Shown: in pieces, positions 8,886 to 23,693 of the stretch
Numbering within the stretch: position 1 is the first letter of the stretch
Layout of the letters: every line of letters begins with the position of its first letter
From: Tanypteryx hageni
Taxonomy: Eukaryota > Arthropoda > Insecta > Odonata > Petaluridae
Length of the DNA: 64,000 nt
Reading direction: 5' to 3'
Assembly: GCA_028673005.1 (NCBI GenBank)
Contig: CM054120.1
Coordinates: 56,046,057-56,110,056, forward strand
Translations under genes and position numbers: made by a program
Notes under the pieces: generated by a model
Told to the model about the DNA's origin: nothing
What the model saw: only the letters and a program-made list of their open reading frames with translations
The model's database searches: none

Positions 8886-9713
8886 CAGAAAATCCACCAA
8901 AATTTTCAAATACACTCACTTTGGTATAATGGTTATCTTGTTACCTTGGTAATATACCTCGCGTTCCGCGAATTTTTCTGCGTCGCCTCGCGTCTCAAAG
9001 GTTACGTACAAACTACCTTTGAATTCTGGGTTGCCAGTGAATTCGTTCTTAACATATACTCTCCGCAATAGAAGATGACAATTAGCATTATATGACTAAA
9101 TTTTAATACACAAAAAAAATAAATTCCATTGCAAACTAAATTTCCACCATGAAAGTTATATTTTTCAATACTCAAGTCTACGTCAGTCACAGAAATATAA
9201 GAAGCGTTACTTGAGGATGAATCACATTGAGTAGCATGCTATAATACGTTCTTTACAGATTTATTATTTAATTTTCGAAAAACTCGTCAAGTTAGAGGAA
9301 TGTTCTCAACAGTTTATAAAAATACTTGGATAAAATTCAAAAAATAAAATTAACCGCGATGAATGTTTAACTTCTATTCAATAATTAGCAAATTACTCAA
9401 GATCTTTTATGACCAAAAACCAAATAAAGTACAATTACCATGGATTACGATCGAAAAATCGACAAAATCTAGTAAATGGAATTTTTCAGATATAATGAAA
9501 GTCATTAGTTTTATTTTTTTGTCTTCTTAACCATCTTAGTGATACCATCATTTCGGCGATCGTATGAAGATGTAGCGAATCCATAACGATTTTCCAAATA
9601 ATAATCGAATTATTACACTTACTTCTTCATTGGATTTTTAAATATCTTATAATGAAAATACGACGTCGGGAGTTGGACGTAGTAATGCAGGAATAATTGA
9701 AGTTTTGTTTTCT
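7169..9713 (-). pseudogene. La-like gene copy 3
   Basis: RRM1 exon 2 at 8920-9062, class B, acceptor GG but frame open. xRRM exons at 7600-7785 (AT/TTA allele) and 7169-7396. The xRRM-B tail is full length, with H-to-Q in the INGHAAW strand. Confidence 0.62.
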
Positions 9714-11846
9714 TATAGTCAAAATAAATACTATATCTAATTGAGCTTGTAAATTGACAAAATAACCCAAAAATATTGGAATTTGCTATTGTTCATTGAA
9801 GTAACGGGAGACAGTATTGACTTTAAACCAAATGTGCGGCGAGATTTATAAGTTTCTTTCAAGCAGATATTATATTACATGTTTATCTTTATACTTATAC
9901 ATCGAAAGTGTTTTCATTTAAAATGGTTCTAAAAAAGAAGTAAATCGACACATAAACTGTCAGCATTGTTCTTAGTGGGTAAAGAAGGAATACATGGGGA
10001 TATGGATGAAATAAAAAAACTATTAAAAAGATACAAAATATGGTTGGGGTAACTGAGTTAACCCGCTTGGTAGAGGAAAGTTTAATGAGATAATTTCCGT
10101 TTGACTCAGGTTAGGTTTGGTGAATATGATGTTAAATACCTATTGGAGGGCGAACATTACCTGCAGATGAGGTTGCTGCACATTGGGGAAACAGACTGAA
10201 ATTCTTCCACATATTCATCTCTTTCTCTCATACTCATTTTGGTGAACCAAGCGGCATGGCCGTTAATTTCGACGATGGCTACGCAAGCATCTTCACCTGA
10301 GTTTGCCTCTGTTGCCAGACGCAATGTTCTCTTCGCACTTTTTGCAAAGCGTATCAACTGGAAATAGCAGTAAGTGGGCAATAATTAATTTGAATATCGT
10401 GGTAGTGCATATTTTCATATTAAAACTCGACCGTGAGGAATTATAATGAACACTGAAAATAATTATTTACACCATATTTATGAGAAATGTGAGATCACAA
10501 TTTTGACAGAGGAAAAGTTAAGATAGTCAGTACAAAGACAAACGCATAAAAAAATTTTACCAAGTCAACATCTCCTATAAACCACACATGTCCAGTTCGA
10601 TCTGAGTGATTATATTCCACGTAGAAAATGTTTAATCGGTTTAAACATTCCCTTCTTGCCGCTGTGTTCCACGTGATCTCTAAAGACCGCTTTATGGACA
10701 CTTTCTTTGCCAATGTAGACACACATCGGATTTTCACCACATTGCCCTTTATAAAAAGTAATTTATATTACAATGAAAATATCTTTTAGAATTTCATGAA
10801 TTAAATTAATTCTAAAGTAATTTCTTGCTTTTTAACTAACATCATAGTTAATAAGACAATCTAAATACTAACATGAATATAATTACTGTTTATTCTACAC
10901 AGTAGTATGCTGTTAGTCGAAAGGTAAATTTATATGGATTGTATTCGAAATGTCACACTCTACTGGGTTTAGTAGGGGTGACATATTTTTCAGTCTTCTG
11001 TCTTGGCAAATATCAAGGCCGTTCTATAGTGGAGATGAATTTATAAATTCATCTAGTGTTAACATAAGCTTTAGAAACTGAAAATTCTAATGTTTTTTAA
11101 TGCTATTTTATAGTCTTAATGCTATTATGACGAAGTCCGTTGCAGTGTAAATTGCTTAGTGATGAATGGATAGTAATTGTGAATTTCTGACATGTTCTAG
11201 ATTCATACTGGAAACGACTCCTCCTACGTCTCCTGTCTTCCGCTGCCTCCTTCATTTCCCAATCCTCGCATATTCCAAGATCTCTATTATTCTACTTCTT
11301 CTTTTTCTTCCTTTGATCTTACCTTCTAGTGGACCTCTTCAGATAAATTCTCTTGTTAGTATGCTCTATTTTCAATTAGATTTCGTTTGTTTCATGAACG
11401 GAAGATTATCCGGGCATAAATTAAATTGCCTGGATTACATTTTAGTCTCACTTACGTTCCCCTTGTTTTGCTGCTTGAGCCTTAACTCAGTTTATGAAGA
11501 GAACAGCTGCCTTCACCCAACTTGCATTCAAAATGTTATTCTATATCTAAGATTAATATGTTTAGCTGTATTTTCATAGATTATTCATATCTTACTAACC
11601 TTTTGTCTCAGAAGAGTTGATAAGGCGTAAAACAGCATCTCTTTGGTGTGAATGTACCGGTTTCACTTTTTTGTATCCCTCAGCGCCCCACAATTTCTTC
11701 TAAAATGTTAAATAGTGATTATGGCAATAGATCAAAAGGCTTTGCTATTTAAAATTTCTGTCATTAACAGTGTAAGCTTCAATCATCATTGTATATCTTA
11801 AAAAAATAACAAATACGCTTTCTCCTTAAATTCTACTACAACATTA
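8886..11846. repeat. Unit 4 (2961 bp), RRM1 class B
   Basis: First class B unit. The anchor reads CAGAAAATCC. The xRRM-A allele is AK/TAA and the xRRM-B tail has the 2-nt deletion. A private GAATTTCTGAC change alters the plus-strand ORF (E-I to E-F). Confidence 0.97.
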
Positions 11847-12674
11847 CAGGAAATCCACCAAAATTTTCAAATAAACTCACTTTGGTATAATGGTTATCTT
11901 GTTACCTTGGTAATATACCTCGCGTTCCGCGAATTTTTCTGCGTCGCCTCGCGTCTAAAAGGTTACGTACAAAGTACCTTTGAATTCTGGGTTGCCAGTG
12001 AATTCGTTCTTAACATTTACTCTCTGAAATAGAAGATGACAATTAGCATTATATGCCTGAATTTTAATACACAGAAAAAATAAATTCAATTGCAAACTAA
12101 ATTTCCACCATGAAAGTTATATTTTTCAATACTCAAGTCTACGTCAGTCACAGAAATATAAGAAGCGTTACTTGAGGATGCAACACATTGAGTAGCATGC
12201 TATAATACGTTCTTTACAGATTTATTATTTAATTTTCGAAAAACTCGTCAAGTTTGAGGAATGTTCTCAACAGTTTATAAAAATACTTGGATAAAATTCA
12301 ATAAATTAAATTAAACGCGATGAATGTTTAACTTCTATTTAATAATTAGCAAATTACTCAAGATCTTTTATGACCAAAAACCAAATAAAGTACAATTACC
12401 ATGAATTACGATCGAAAAATCGACAAAATCTAGTAAATGGAATTTTTCAGATATAACGCAAGTCATTACTTTTATTTTTTTGTCTTCTTAACCATCTTAG
12501 TGATACCATTATTTCGGCGATCGTATGTAGATGTAGCGAATCCATAACGATTTCTCCAAATAATAACCGAATTATTACAATTACTTCTTCATTGGATTTT
12601 TAAATATCTTATAATGAAAATACGACGTCGGGAGTTGGACGTAGGAATGCAGGAATAATTGAAGTTTTGTTTTC
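10157..12674 (-). pseudogene. La-like gene copy 4
   Basis: RRM1 exon 2 at 11881-12023 has a good acceptor (CTATTTCAG) but a GAG-to-TAG stop at 11957-11955, in the middle of beta-3/helix 2. xRRM exons at 10561-10746 and 10157-10357, the latter with the 2-nt deletion. Confidence 0.62.
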
Positions 12675-14809
12675 TTATAGTCAAAATAAATACTATATCT
12701 AATTGAGCTTGTAAATTGACAAAATAACCCAAAAATATTGGAATTTGTGATTGTTCATTGAGGTAACGGGAGACAGTATTGACTTTAAACCAAATGTGCG
12801 GCGAGTTTTATAAGTTTCTTTCTAGCAGATATTATATTACATGTTTATTTTATATTTATACATCGACATTGTTTTCATTTAAAATGGTTCTAAAAAAGAT
12901 GTAAATCGACACATAAACGGACAGCATTGTTCTTAGTGGTAAAGAAGGAATACATGGGGATATGGATGAAATAAAAAAAAAACTATTAAAAAGATACAAA
13001 ATATGGTTGGGGTAACTGAGTTAACCCGCTTGGTAGAGGAAAGTTTAATGAGATAATTTCCGTTTGATTAAGGTTAGGTTTGGTGAATATGTTGTTAAAT
13101 ACCTATTGGAGGGCGAACATTACCTGCAGATGAGGTTGCTGCACATTGGGGAAACAGACTGAAATTCTTCCACATATTCATCTCTTTCTCTCATACTCAT
13201 TTTGGTGAACCAAGCGGCATGGCCGTTAATTTCGACGATGGCTACGCAAGCATCTTCACCTGAGTTTGCCTCTGTTGCCAGACGCAATGTTCTCTTCGCA
13301 CTTTTTGCAAAGCGTATCAACTGGAAATAGCAGTAAGTGGGCAATAATTAATTTGAATATCGTGGTAGTGCATATTTTCATATTAAAACTCGACCGTAAG
13401 GAATTATAATGAACACTGAAAATAATTATTTACACCATATTTATGAGAAATGTGAGATCACAATTTTGACAGAGGAAAAGTTAAGATAGTCAGTACAAAG
13501 ACAAACGCATAAAAAAATTTTACCAAGTCAACATCTCCTATAAGCCACACATGTCCAGTTCGATCTGAGTGATTATATTCCACGTAGAAAATGTTTAATC
13601 GGTTTAAACATTCCCTTCTTGCCGCTGTGTTCCACGTGATCTCTAAAGACCGCTTTATGGACACTTTCTTTGCCAATGTAGACACACATCGGATTTTCAC
13701 CACATTGCCCTTTATAAAAAGTAATTTATATTACAATGAAAATATCTTTTAGAATTTCATGAATTAAATTAATTCTAAAGTAATTTCTTGCTTTTTAACT
13801 AACATCATAGTTAATAAGACAATCTAAATACTAACATGAATATAATTACTGTTTATTCTACACAGTAGTATGCTGTTAGTCGAAAGGTAAATTTATATGG
13901 ATTGTATTCGAAAAGTCACACTCTACTGGGTTTAGTAGGGGTGACATATTTTTCAGTCTTCTGTCTTGGCAAATATCAAGGCCGTTCTATAGTGGAGATG
14001 ACTTTATAAATTCATCTAGTGTTAACATAAGCTTTAGAAACTGAAAATTCTAATGTTTATTAATGCTATTTTATATTCTTAATGCTATTATGACGAAGTC
14101 CGTTGCAATGTAAATTGCTTAGTGATGAATGGATAGTAATTGTGAAATTCTGACATGTTCTAGATTCATACTGGAAACGACTCCTCCTACGTCTCCTGTC
14201 TTCCGCTGCCTCCTTCATTTCCCAATCCTCGCATATTCCAAGATCTCTATTTTTCTACTTCTTCTTTTTCTTCCTTTGATCTTACCTTCTAGTGGACCTC
14301 TTCAGATAAATTCTCTTGTTAGTATGCTCTATTTTCAATTAGATTTCGTTTGTTTCATGAACGGAAGATTATCCGGGCATAAATTAAATTGCCTGGATTA
14401 CATTTTAGTCTCACTTACGTTCCCCTTGTTTTGCTGCTTGAGCCTTAACTCAGTTTATGAAGAGAACAGCTGCCTTCACCCAACTTGCATTCAAAATGTT
14501 ATTCTATATCTAAGATTAATATGTTTAGCTGTATTTTCATAGATTATTCATATCTTACTAACCTTTTGTCTCAAAAGAGTAGATAAGGCGTACAACAGCA
14601 TCTCTTTGGTGTGAATGTACCGGTTTCACTTTTTTGTATCCCTCAGCGCCCCACAATTTCTTCTAAAATGTTAAATAGTGATTATGGCAATAGATCAAAA
14701 GGCTTTGCTATTTAAAATTTCTGTCATTAACAGTGTAAGCTTCAATCAACGTTGTATTTCTTAAAAAAATAACAAATACGTTTTCTCCTTAAATTCTACT
14801 ACAACATTA
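11847..14809. repeat. Unit 5 (2963 bp), RRM1 class C
   Basis: Class C head with a stop in RRM1. It shares TTTCTAGCAG and TTGATTAAGG spacer variants with unit 7, and the W-L variant of xRRM-A with units 6 and 8. Confidence 0.97.
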
Positions 14810-15637
14810 CAGAAAATCCACCAAAATTTTCAAATACACTCACTTTGGTATAATGGTTATCTTGTTACCTTGGTAATATACCTCGCGTTCCGCGAATTTT
14901 TCTGCGTCGCCTCGCGTCTCAAAGGTTACGTACAAACTACCTTTGAATTCTGGGTTGCCAGTGAATTCGTTCTTAACATATACTCTCCGCAATAGAAGAT
15001 GACAATTAGCATTATATGACTAAATTTTAATACACAAATAAATAAATTCCATTGCAAACTAAATTTCCACCATGAAAGTTATATTTTTCAATACTCAAGT
15101 CTACGTCAGTCACAGAAATATAAGAAGCGTTACTTGAGGATGAATCACATTGAGTAGCATGCTATAATACGTTCTTTACAGATTTATTATTTAATTTTCG
15201 AAAAACTCGTCAAGTTAGAGGAATGTTCTCAACAGTTTATAAAAATACTTGGATAAAATTCAAAAAATAAAATTAACCGCGATGAATGTGTAACTTCTAT
15301 TCAATAATTAGCAAATTACTCAAGATCTTTTATGACCAAAAACCAAATAAAGTACAATTACCATGGATTACGATCGAAAAATCGACAAAATCTAGTAAAT
15401 GGAATTTATCAGATATAATGAAAGTCATTAGTTTTATTTTTTGTCTTCTTAACCATCTTAGTGATACCATCATTTCGGCGATCGTATGAAGATGTAGCGA
15501 ATCCATAACGATTTTCCAAATAATAATCGAATTTTTACACTTACTTCTTCATTGGATTTTTAAATATCTTATAATGAAAATACGACGTCGGGAGTATGAC
15601 GTAGGAATGCAGGAATAATTGAAGTTTTGTTTTCTTA
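13120..15637 (-). pseudogene. La-like gene copy 5
   Basis: RRM1 exon 2 at 14844-14986, class B, acceptor GG. xRRM exons at 13524-13709 (W-L variant) and 13120-13320 (2-nt deletion). Confidence 0.62.
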
Positions 15638-17768
15638 TAGTCAAAATAAATACTATATCTAATTGAGCTTGTAAATTGACAAAATAACCCAAAAATATTG
15701 GAATTTGCTATTGTTCATTGAAGTAACGGGAGACAGTATTGACTTTAAACCAAATGTGCGGCGAGATTTATAAGTTTCTTTCAAGCAGATATTATATTAC
15801 ATGTTTATCTTTATACTTATACATCGACAGTGTTTTCATTTAAAATGGTTCTAAAAAAGATGTAAATCGACACATAAACGGTCAGCATTGTTCTTAGTGG
15901 GTAAAGAAGGAATACATGGGGATATGGATGAAATAAAAAAACTATTAAAAAGATACAAAATATGGTTGGGGTAACTGAGTTAACCCGCTTGGTAGAGGAA
16001 AGTTTAATGAGATAATTTCCGTTTGACTCAGGTTAGGTTTGGTGAATATGATGTTAAATACCTATTGGAGGGCGAACATTACCTGCAGATGAGGTTGCTG
16101 CACATTGGGGAAACAGACTGAAATTCTTCCACATATTCATCTCTTTCTCTCATACTCATTTTGGTGAACCAAGCGGCATGGCCGTTAATTTCGACGATGG
16201 CTACGCAAGCATCTTCACCTGAGTTTGCCTCTGTTGCCAGACGCAATGTTCTCTTCGCACTTTTTGCAAAGCGTATCAACTGGAAATAGCAGTAAGTGGG
16301 CAATAATTAATTTGAATATCGTGGTAGTGCATATTTTCATATTAAAACTCGACCGTAAGGAATTATAATGAACACTGAAAATAATTATTTACACCATATT
16401 TATGAGAAATGTGAGATCACAATTTTGACAGAGGAAAAGTTAAGATAGTCAGTACAAAGACAAACGCATAAAAAAATTTTACCAAGTCAACATCTCCTAT
16501 AAGCCACACATGTCCAGTTCGATCTGAGTGATTATATTCCACGTAGAAAATGTTTAATCGGTTTAAACATTCCCTTCTTGCCGCTGTGTTCCACGTGATC
16601 TCTAAAGACCGCTTTATGGACACTTTCTTTGCCAATGTAGACACACATCGGATTTTCACCACATTGCCCTTTATAAAAAGTAATTTATATTACAATGAAA
16701 ATATCTTTTAGAATTTCATGAATTAAATTAATTCTAAAGTAATTTCTTGCTTTTTAACTAACATCATAGTTAATAAGACAATCTAAATACTAACATGAAT
16801 ATAATTACTGTTTATTCTACACAGTAGTATGCTGTTAGTCGAAAGGTAAATTTATATGGATTGTATTCGAAAAGTCACACTCTACTGGGTTTAGTAGGGG
16901 TGACATATTTTTCAGTCTTCTGTCTTGGCAAATATCAAGGCCGTTCTATAGTGGAGATGACTTTATAAATTCATCTAGTGTTAACATAAGCTTTAGAAAC
17001 TGAAAATTCTAATGTTTATTAATGCTATTTTATATTCCTAATGCTATTATGACGAAGTCCGTTGCAATGTAAATTGCTTAGTGATGAATGGATATTAATT
17101 GTGAAATTCTGACATGATCTAGATTCATACTGGAAACGACTCCTCCTACGTCTCCTGTCTTCCGCTGCCCCCTTCATTTCCCAATCCTCGCATATTCCAA
17201 GATCTCTATTATTCTACTTCTTCTTTTTCTTCCTTTGATCTTACCTTCTAGTGGACCTCTTCAGATAAATTCTCTTGTTAGTATGCTCTATTTTCAATTA
17301 GATTTCGTTTGTTTCATGAACGGAAGATTATCCGGGCATAAATTAAATTGCCTGGATTACATTTTAGTCTCACTTACGTTCCCCTTGTTTTGCTGCTTGA
17401 GCCTTAACTCAGTTTATGAAGAGAACAGCTGCCTTCACCCAACTTGCATTCAAAATGTTATTCTATATCTAAGATTAATATGTTTAGCTGTATTTTCATA
17501 GATTATTCATATCTTACTAACCTTTTGTTTCAGAAGAGTTGATAAGGCGTACAACAGCATCTCTTTGGTGTGAATGTACCGGTTTCACTTTTTTGTATCC
17601 CTCAGCGCCCCACAATTTCTTCTAAAATGTTAAATAGTGATTATGGCAATAGATCAAAAGGCTTTGCTATTTAAAATTTCTGTCATTAACAGTGTAAGCT
17701 TCAATCATCATTGTATATCTTAAAAAAATAACAAATACGCTTTCTCCTTAAATTCTACTACAACATTA
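14810..17768. repeat. Unit 6 (2959 bp), RRM1 class B
   Basis: Class B head. It shares ATGAATGTGTAAC and GGAGTATGACG with unit 12. A T-to-A change (CATGATCTAG) puts a stop into the plus-strand 137-aa ORF. Confidence 0.97.
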
Positions 17769-18596
17769 CAGGAAATCCACCAAAATTTTCAAATAAACTC
17801 ACTTTGGTATAATGGTTATCTTGTTACCTTGGTAATATACCTCGCGTTCCGCGAATTTTTCTGCGTCGCCTCGCGTCTAAAAGGTTACGTACAAAGTACC
17901 TTTGAATTCTGGGTTGCCAGTGAATTCGTTCTTAACATTTACTCTCTGAAATAGAAGATGACAATTAGCATTATATGCTTGAATTTTAATACACAGAAAA
18001 AATAAATTCAATTGCAAACTAAATTTCCACCATGAAAGTTATATTTTTCAATACTCAAGTCTACGTCAGTCACAGAAATATAAGAAGCGTTACTTGAGGA
18101 TGCAACACATTGAGTAGCATGCTATAATACGTTCTTTACAGATTTATTATTTAATTTTCGAAAAACTCGTCAAGTTTGAGGAATGTTCTCAACAGTTTAT
18201 AAAAATACTTGGATAAAATTCAATAAATTAAATTAAACGCGATGAATGTTTAACTTCTATTTAATAATTAGCAAATTACTCAAGATCTTTTATGACCAAA
18301 AACCAAATAAAGTACAATTACCATGAATTACGATCGAAAAATCGACAAAATCTAGTAAATGGAATTTTTCAGATATAACGCAAGTCATTACTTTTATTTT
18401 TTTGTCTTCTTAACCATCTTAGTGATACCATTATTTCGGCGATCGTATGTAGATGTAGCGAATCCATAACGATTTCTCCAAATAATAATCGAATTATTAC
18501 ACTTACTTCTTCATTGGATTTTTAAATATCTTATAATGAAAATACGACGTCGGGAGTTGGACGTAGGAATGCAGGAATAATTGAAGTTTTGTTTTC
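16079..18596 (-). pseudogene. La-like gene copy 6
   Basis: RRM1 exon 2 at 17803-17945, acceptor intact, stop codon at 17879-17877. xRRM exons at 16483-16668 (W-L variant) and 16079-16279 (2-nt deletion). Confidence 0.62.
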
Positions 18597-20732
18597 TTAT
18601 AGTCAAAATAAATACTATATCTAATTGAGCTTGTAAATTGACAAAATAACCCAAAAATATCGGAATTTGTGATTGTTCATTGAGGTAACGGGAGACAGTA
18701 TTGACTTTAAACCAAATGTGCGGCGAGTTTTATAAGTTTCTTTCTAGCAGATATTATATTACATGTTTATTTTATATTTATACATCGACATTGTTTTCAT
18801 TTAAAATGGTTCTAAAAAAGATGTAAATCGACACATAAACGGACAGCATTGTTCTTAGTGGGTAAAGAAGGAATACATGGGGATATGGATGAAATAAAAA
18901 AAAAACTATTAAAAAGATACAAAATATGGTTGGGGTAACTGAGTTAACCCGCTTGGTAGAGGAAAGTTTAATGAGATAATTTCCGTTTGATTAAGGTTAG
19001 GTTTGGTGAATATGATGTTAAATACCTATTGGAGGGCGAACATTACCTGCAGATGAGGTTGCTGCACATTGGGGAAACAGACTGAAATTCTTCCACATAT
19101 TCATCTCTTTCTCTCATACTCATTTTGGTGAACCAAGCGGCATGGCCTTTAATTTTGACGATGGCTACGCAAGCATCTTCACCTGAGTTTGCCTCTGTTG
19201 CCAGACGCAATGTTCTCTTCGCACTTTTTGCAAAGCGTATCAACTGGAAATAGCAGTAAGTGGGCAATAATTAATTTGAATATCGTGGTAGTGCATATTT
19301 TCATATTAAAACTCGACCGTAAGGAATTATAATGAACACTGAAAATAATTATTTACACCATATTTATGAGAAATGTGAGATCACAATTTTGACAGAGGAA
19401 AAGTTAAGATAGTCAGTACAAAGACAAACGCATAAAAAAATTTTACCAAGTCAACATCTCCTATAAACCACACATGTCCAGTTCGATCTGAGTGATTATA
19501 TTCCACGTAGAAAATGTTTAATCGGTTTAAACATTCCCTTCTTGCCGTTGTGTTCCACGTGATCTCTAAAGACCGCTTTATGGACACTTTCGTTGCCAAT
19601 GTAGACACACATCGGATTTTCACCACATTGCCCTTTATAAAAAGGAATTTATATTACAATGAAAATATCTTTTAGAATTTCATGAATTAAATTAATTCTA
19701 AAGTAATTTCTTGCTTTTTAACTAACATCATAGTTAATAAGATAATCTAAATACTAACATGAATATAATTACTGTTTATTCTACACAATAGTATGCTGTT
19801 AGTCGAAAGGTAAATTTGTATGGATTTTATTCGAAAAGTCACACTCTACTGGGTTTAGTAGGGGTGACATATTTTTCAGTCTTCTGTCTTGGCAAATATC
19901 AAGGCCGTTCTATAGTGGAAATGACAATATAAATTCATCTAGTGTTAACATAAGCTTTAGAAACTGAAAATTCTAATGTTTTTTGATGCTATTTTATATT
20001 CTTAATGCTATTATGACGAAGTCCGTTGCATTGTAAATTGCTTAGTGATGAATGGATAGTAATTGTGAAATTCTGACATGTTCTAGATTCATACTGGAAA
20101 CGACTCCTCCTACGTCTCCTGTCTTCCGCTGCCTCCTTCATTTCCCAATCCTCGCATATTCCAAGATCTCTATTTTTCTACTTCTTCTTTTTCTTCCTTT
20201 GATCTTACCTTCTAGTGGACCTCTTCAGATAAATTCTCTTGTTAGTATGCTCTATTTTCAATTAGATTTCGTTTGTTTCATGAACGGAAGATTATCCGGG
20301 CATAAATTAAATTGCCTGGATTACATTTTAGTCTCACTTACGTTCCCCTTGTTTTGCTGCTTGAGCCTTAACTCAGTTTATGAAGAGAACAGCTGCCTTC
20401 ACCCAACTTGCATTCAAAATGTTATTCTATATCTAAGATTAATATGTTTAGCTGTATTTTCATAGATTATTCATATCTTACTAATTTTTTGTCTCAAAAG
20501 AGTAGATAAGGCGTACAACAGCATCTCTTTGGTGTGAATGTACCGGTTTCACTTTTTTGTATCCCTCAGCGCCCCACAATTTCTTCTAAAATGTTAAATA
20601 GTGATTATGGCAATAGATCAAAAGGCTTTGCTATTTAAAATTTCTGTCATTAACAGTGTAAGCTTCAATCAACGTTGTATTTCTTAAAAAAATAACAAAT
20701 ACGTTTTCTCCTTAAATTCTACTACAACATTA
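17769..20732. repeat. Unit 7 (2964 bp), RRM1 class C
   Basis: Class C head, close to unit 5. It shares AAATGACAATATAAATTC with unit 8. The exon X donor is lost (CTAATTTTTT in place of CTAACCTTTT on the plus strand). Confidence 0.97.
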
Positions 20733-21560
20733 CAGAAAATCCACCAAAATTTTCAAATACACTCACTTTGGTATAATGGTTATCTTGTTACCTTGGTAAT
20801 ATACCTCGCGTTCCGCGAATTTTTCTGCGTCGCCTCGCGTCTCAAAGGTTACGTACAAACTACCTTTGAATTCTGGGTTGCCAGTGAATTCGTTCTTAAC
20901 ATATACTCTCCGCAATAGAAGATGACAATTAGCATTATATGACTAAATTTTAATACACAAAAAAAATAAATTCCATTGCAAACTAAATTTCCACCATGAA
21001 AGTTATATTTTTCAATACTCAAGTCTACGTCAGTCACAGAAATATAAGAAGCGTTACTTGAGGATGAATCACATTGAGTAGCATGCTATAATACGTTCTT
21101 TACAGATTTATTATTTAATTTTCGAAAAACTCGTCAAGTTAGAGGAATGTTCTCAACAGTTTATAAAAATACTTGGATAAAATTCAAAAAATAAAATTAA
21201 CCGCGATGAATGTTTAACTTCTATTCAATAATTAGCAAATTACTCAAGATCTTTTATGACCAAAAACCAAATAAAGTACAATTACCATGGATTACGATCG
21301 AAAAATCGACAAAATCTAGTAAATGGAATTTTTCAGATATAATGAAAGTCATTAGTTTTATTTTTTTGTCTTCTTAACCATCTTAGTGATACCATCATTT
21401 CGGCGATCGTATGAAGATGTAGCGAATCCATAACGATTTTCCAAATAATAATCGAATTATTACACTTACTTCTTCATTGGATTTTTAAATATCTTATAAT
21501 GAAAATACGACGTCGGGAGTTGGACGTAGGAATGCAGGAATAATTGAAGTTTTGTTTTCT
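19043..21560 (-). pseudogene. La-like gene copy 7
   Basis: RRM1 exon 2 at 20767-20909, class B, acceptor GG. The exon X donor is lost. xRRM exons at 19447-19632 and 19043-19243. The latter has two charge-changing substitutions (VEING to VKIKG) in the conserved strand, plus the 2-nt deletion. Confidence 0.62.
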
Positions 21561-23693
21561 TATAGTCAAAATAAATACTATATCTAATTGAGCTTGTAAA
21601 TCGACAAAATAACCCAAAAATATTGGAATTTGCTATTGTTCATTGAAGTAACGGGAGACAGTATTGACTTTAAACCAAATGTGCGGCGAGATTTATAAGT
21701 TTCTTTCAAGCAGATATTATATTACATGTTTATCTTTATACTTATACATCGACAGTGTTTTCATTTAAAATGGTTCTAAAAAAGATGTAAATCGACACAT
21801 AAACGGTCAGCATTGTTCTTATTGGGTAAAGAAGGAATACATGGGGATATGGATGAAATAAAAAAACTATTAAAAAGATACAAAATATGGTTGGGGTAAC
21901 TGAGTTAACCCGCTTGGTAGAGGAAAGTTTAATGAGATAATTTCCGTTTGACTCAGGTTAGGTTTGGTGAATATGATGTTAAATACCTATTGGAGGGCGA
22001 ACATTACCTGCAGATGAGGTTGCTGCACATTGGGGAAACAGACTGAAATTCTTCCACATATTCATCTCTTTCTCTCATACTCATTTTGGTGAACCAAGCG
22101 GCATGGCCGTTAATTTCGACGATGGCTACGCAAGCATCTTCACCTGAGTTTGCCTCTGTTGCCAGACGCAATGTTCTCTTCGCACTTTTTGCAAAGCGTA
22201 TCAACTGGAAATAGCAGTAAGTGGGCAATAATTAATTTGAATATCGTGGTAGTGCATATTTTCATATTAAAACTCGACCGTAAGGAATTATAATGAACAC
22301 TGAAAATAATTATTTACACCATATTTATGAGAAATGTGAGATCACAATTTTGACAGAGGAAAAGTTAAGATAGTCAGTACAAAGACAAACGCATAAAAAA
22401 ATTTTACCAAGTCAACATCTCCTATAAGCCACACATGTCCAGTTCGATCTGAGTGATTATATTCCACGTAGAAAATGTTTAATCGGTTTAAACATTCCCT
22501 TCTTGCCGTTGTGTTCCACGTGATCTCTAAAGACCGCTTTATGGACACTTTCGTTGCCAATGTAGACACACATCGGATTTTCACCACATTGCCCTTTATA
22601 AAAAGGAATTTATATTACAATGAAAATATCTTTTAGAATTTCATGAATCAAATTAATTCTAAAGTAATTTCTTGCTTTTTAACTAACATCATAGTTAATA
22701 AGATAATCTAAATACTAACATGAATATAATTACTGTTTATTCTACACAATAGTATGCTGTTAGTCGAAAGGTAAATTTGTATGGATTTTATTCGAAAAGT
22801 CACACTCTACTGGGTTTAGTAGGGGTGACATATTTTTCAGTCTTCTGTCTTGGCAAATATCAAGGCCGTTCTATAGTGGAAATGACAATATAAATTCATC
22901 TAGTGTTAACATAAGCTTTAGAAACTGAAAATTCTAATGTTTTTTGATGCTATTTTATATTCTTAATGCTATTATGACGAAGTCCGTTGCATTGTAAATT
23001 GCTTAGTGATGAATGGATAGTAATTGTGAAATTCTGACATGTTCTAGATTCATACTGGAAACGACTCCTCCTACGTCTCCTGTCTTCCGCTGCCTCCTTC
23101 ATTTCCCAATCCTCGCATATTCCAAGATCTCTATTTTTCTACTTCTTCTTTTTCTTCCTTTGATCTTACCTTCTAGTGGACCTCTTCAGATAAATTCTCT
23201 TGTTAGTATGCTCTATTTTCAATTAGATTTCGTTTGTTTCATGAACGGAAGATTATCCGGGCATAAATTAAATTGCCTGGATTACATTTTAGTCTCACTT
23301 ACGTTCCCCTTGTTTTGCTGCTTGAGCCTTAACTCAGTTTATGAAGAGAACAGCTGCCTTCACCCAACTTGCATTCAAAATGTTATTCTATATCTAAGAT
23401 TAATATGTTTAGCTGTATTTTCATAGATTATTCATATCTTACTAACCTTTTGTCTCAAAAGAGTAGATAAGGCGTACAACAGCATCTCTTTGGTGTGAAT
23501 GTACCGGTTTCACTTTTTTGTATCCCTCAGCGCCCCACAATTTCTTCTAAAATGTTAAATAGTGATTATGGCAATAGATCAAAAGGCTTTGCTATTTAAA
23601 ATTTCTGTCATTAACAGTGTAAGCTTCAATCAACGTTGTATTTCTTAAAAAAATAACAAATACGTTTTCTCCTTAAATTCTACTACAACATTA
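20733..23693. repeat. Unit 8 (2961 bp), RRM1 class B
   Basis: Class B head. Its right half matches unit 7, combined with the W-L xRRM-A variant of units 5 and 6. It is therefore a mosaic. Confidence 0.97.

Noticed and set aside
15286..15489. 67-codon plus-strand ORF, also near 56734-56937
   Set aside because: It appears only in units where a single base opens the frame, it is AT-driven, and it lies opposite the La-motif candidate block.
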